A stretch of DNA of 7,059 nucleotides from CADDZP01 sp035948135 (lineage in GTDB: Bacteria; Actinomycetota; Acidimicrobiia; Acidimicrobiales; AC-14), in NCBI GenBank assembly GCA_035948135.1, contig DASZJL010000226.1:1-7059 (forward strand), in the 5' to 3' direction. The notes beneath the pieces were generated by a model that ran no database searches, was not told the origin of the DNA, and saw only the letters and a list, made by a program, of their open reading frames with translations. The position numbers were made by a program, and so were the translations under genes. Every line of letters starts with the position of its first letter. The first letter of the stretch is position 1. Positions 6,134-7,059 of this stretch are shown one piece after another.

Positions 6134-6396
6134 CCCTTGAGCCTGTCGGTACTGGCCTCGGCGTCCCGCTGATCGACGTCCGTGCGGTGCTGGTCGAGGA
6201 GCTCGATGATCTCCCGGCGAACGTAGAGGTACTTGCGGGTCCCCGGTAGACGACGGGCGGGGAGCCGCCCGTCGCGAGTCATGTTGAAGACGGTCCGCGC
6301 GCTGACGTGGAGCAGCTCAGCGACCTGCGGCAGCGTCAGGTAGTAGTCCTCAGCCACGTCCCGACCGTACATCTCGGTGCTGGCGATAGGTGTCAT
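6130..6396 (-). CDS. Excisionase-like HTH DNA-binding protein (convergent with integrase)
   Basis: Small DNA-binding protein, 88 aa from ATG at 6396, with a MerR-like/excisionase (HTH_17-type) domain. YYLTLPQVAELLHVS and RTVFNMTRDGRLPARRL (about residues 18-50) form the helix-turn-helix. GTRKYLYVRREIIELLDQH (52-70) forms the wing and last helix. The C-terminal tail is charged. Candidate directionality factor (Xis) or repressor of the element. The open frame extends upstream to 6564, but that part lacks family character and crosses the divergent gene, so ATG 6396 is preferred; ATG 6372 is also possible. The Shine-Dalgarno is weak. Its TAA (complement of 6130-6132) overlaps the integrase TAG, so the two transcripts are antisense at their ends. 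Excisionase and transcriptional regulator cannot be told apart by sequence. Confidence 0.8.
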   Translation of the reverse strand: MTPIASTEMYGRDVAEDYYLTLPQVAELLHVSARTVFNMTRDGRLPARRLPGTRKYLYVRREIIELLDQHRTDVDQRDAEASTDRLKG

Positions 6397-6409
6397 TCTC
6401 AAGCGTCTC

Positions 6410-6438
6410 TTGCCATTAATGATAGTCAAGTGTAGATT
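6410..6438 (+). promoter_or_regulatory. Candidate sigma70-type promoter for the rightward HTH operon
   Basis: TTGCCA (6410-6415), a 17-nt spacer and TAGATT (6433-6438) match the consensus at 5 of 6 and 4 of 6 positions. The predicted start near 6445 gives a leader of about 31 nt to GTG 6476, containing GGGAG (6466-6470) at good spacing. It lies in a short AT-rich stretch (about 6405-6461), unlike the surrounding GC-rich sequence. Confidence 0.45.
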
Positions 6439-6446
6439 ACTAGCAA
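6419..6446 (-). promoter_or_regulatory. Candidate sigma70-type promoter for the leftward HTH gene
   Basis: On the minus strand, TTGCTA (complement of 6441-6446) is followed after 16 nt by TATCAT (complement of 6419-6424). The -10 matches consensus at 5 of 6 positions and the -35 at 4 of 6. The predicted start near 6412 gives a leader of about 16 nt to ATG 6396. It overlaps the rightward candidate promoter almost completely. Confidence 0.45.
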
Positions 6447-6475
6447 CTACTGATAAGTGATGACCGGGAGAGCCG

Positions 6476-6712
6476 GTGGCACACGAACCATCCATCGCAG
6501 CCGACGCCGTCCCGCAGTTCCTCACCGTCGAGGAGGCTGCAGCCGTCTTGCGGATCGGGCGCACCTCCGCCTATGAGCTCGCTCGCCGCTGGCTGGCCAC
6601 GAGCGGTCGGGAGGGCCTTCCCGTCATACGACTGGGCCGGACCTTGCGGGTCCCCCAGGCAGCGATCGAGCGCCTCGCCCACCGGCTTGGCGTGTCGGAC
6701 TCGACCGCGTAG
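6476..6712 (+). CDS. Excisionase-family HTH DNA-binding protein
   Basis: Small DNA-binding protein (78 aa) with a MerR-like/excisionase HTH domain. FLTVEEAAAVLRIGRTSAYE (about residues 15-34) forms the HTH. The recognition helix ends near the ELARRW segment, and LPVIRLGRTLRVPQAAIERL (48-67) is the wing and final helix typical of the family. The GTG start has GGGAG 5 nt upstream. It is transcribed away from the other HTH gene across a 79-bp intergenic region, and is followed after 25 nt by the winged-helix gene, likely in the same operon. It may be the true Xis, with the other protein a regulator, or the reverse. Small proteins of this family are common near integrases of actinobacterial integrative elements. 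Confidence 0.85.
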   Translation: MAHEPSIAADAVPQFLTVEEAAAVLRIGRTSAYELARRWLATSGREGLPVIRLGRTLRVPQAAIERLAHRLGVSDSTA

Positions 6713-6737
6713 GTCATTGCGCGGTTCAGACGGCGTC

Positions 6738-7059
6738 GTGTCGGTCGGCCACGACGCTGCTGCGATCAGGCGTGACCTGGGGCCGCTGGCGTGGATCGTC
6801 CTCGAGGAGCTCGTGCTCTGCGCCGACGAGGAGGACGGTGAGCTGCGCTCGGCACTTGGAGTCCGGGAGCTTGCAAGCGCGCTGCGCATTTCAAAAGACA
6901 CCGCTGCGCGCGCCCTTCGCCGTCTCGTCGAGGCTCGCCTGGTCCGTCGGATCACGAGCCGCAGCGCCGCCGGTCGATTCGCTTCCTGTCACTACGTCCT
7001 TCGCCTTCCGCGGGGGCTCAGCCGCCATGGCGGGGGAGTGCCGGCCACCAAGCCTCCGC
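6738..7059 (+). CDS. Winged helix-turn-helix protein, 3' end cut by the window
   Basis: Open frame from GTG 6738 to the end of the window (at least 107 codons, no stop). It starts with RRDLGPLAWIVLEELVLCAD (about residues 11-30), a likely helical dimer or support segment. A clear winged helix follows: VRELASALRISKDTAARALR (42-61) as HTH, then RRLVEARLVRRITS and FASCHYVLRLP (61-91) as the final helix and beta wing, as in GntR/MarR-like or replication-initiator winged helices. After that, sequence is Gly/Pro-rich (LSRHGGGVPATKPP), probably a linker to a domain not seen. An in-frame TTG at 6717 is an alternative start; neither has a strong Shine-Dalgarno. Probably a transcriptional regulator, or the N-terminus of a larger element protein. 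The full function cannot be named. Confidence 0.7.
   Translation, partial: MSVGHDAAAIRRDLGPLAWIVLEELVLCADEEDGELRSALGVRELASALRISKDTAARALRRLVEARLVRRITSRSAAGRFASCHYVLRLPRGLSRHGGGVPATKPP

Larger units (their letters stand above)
4863..7059 (+). mobile_element. Left end of a tRNA-Cys-integrated mobile element (partial)
   Basis: The region holds an integrase, two small excisionase-like HTH proteins and a winged-helix protein, directly after a tRNA gene. Codon third positions use more A and T than in the chromosomal genes to the left, and one promoter region is clearly AT-rich, both consistent with acquired DNA. This resembles the integration/regulation module of an ICE, AICE-like element, prophage or satellite. 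No replication, transfer or virion gene is in view, so the class cannot be decided. The right end is outside the window. Confidence 0.65.

Noticed and set aside
6440..6955. 171-codon minus-strand frame over the second HTH gene and the winged-helix gene
   Set aside because: Ser/Arg-rich low-complexity translation, no ribosome binding site, opposite two frames with clear HTH folds.

Overview
The window comes from a GC-rich bacterial chromosome, most likely an actinobacterium. Third codon positions are almost all G or C, GTG starts are common, and the one tRNA gene does not encode its CCA tail. The exact class cannot be fixed from the sequence; an Acidimicrobiia-like or other environmental actinobacterium is a guess. 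The window divides into a chromosomal part (about 1-4862) and the left end of an integrated mobile element (about 4863 to beyond 7059).

Chromosomal part. Three genes run leftward as a probable operon: a secreted calcineurin-like metallophosphoesterase lipoprotein (3048-2131), a PLP enzyme of the alpha-oxoamine synthase family that looks most like serine palmitoyltransferase (2119-929), and an extended short-chain dehydrogenase/epimerase (944-60) that overlaps the end of the PLP gene. A PLP acyl-CoA:amino-acid condensing enzyme next to an SDR reductase fits a condense-then-reduce pathway of the sphingoid or ceramide type, or another amino-ketone pathway. The SDR has no ATG, GTG or TTG start able to include its NAD-binding glycine motif. 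The best supported start is an ATC codon preceded by a well-spaced Shine-Dalgarno sequence. Divergent from this operon is a membrane-anchored GGDEF-EAL protein (3162-4778) in which both active sites and the RxxD inhibitory site are intact.

Boundary. Twelve bases after the GGDEF-EAL stop lies a complete tRNA-Cys (anticodon GCA, 4791-4862), followed by a strong intrinsic terminator (stem 4867-4877 with 4890-4900).

Mobile element. After the tRNA come four GCTCCC repeats spaced 10-11 bp apart, then a tyrosine recombinase with its full catalytic set (5015-6133). Its stop codon overlaps, tail to tail, that of a small excisionase-like HTH protein on the other strand (6396-6130). A short AT-rich region with face-to-face promoter candidates separates this from a second excisionase-like HTH protein (6476-6712). 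A winged-helix protein follows and runs off the window end (6738-7059). This looks like the integration and regulation module of a tRNA-Cys-integrated element (ICE, AICE-like element, prophage or satellite). Its cargo and right end lie outside the window. No CRISPR array, rRNA or insertion sequence is visible.
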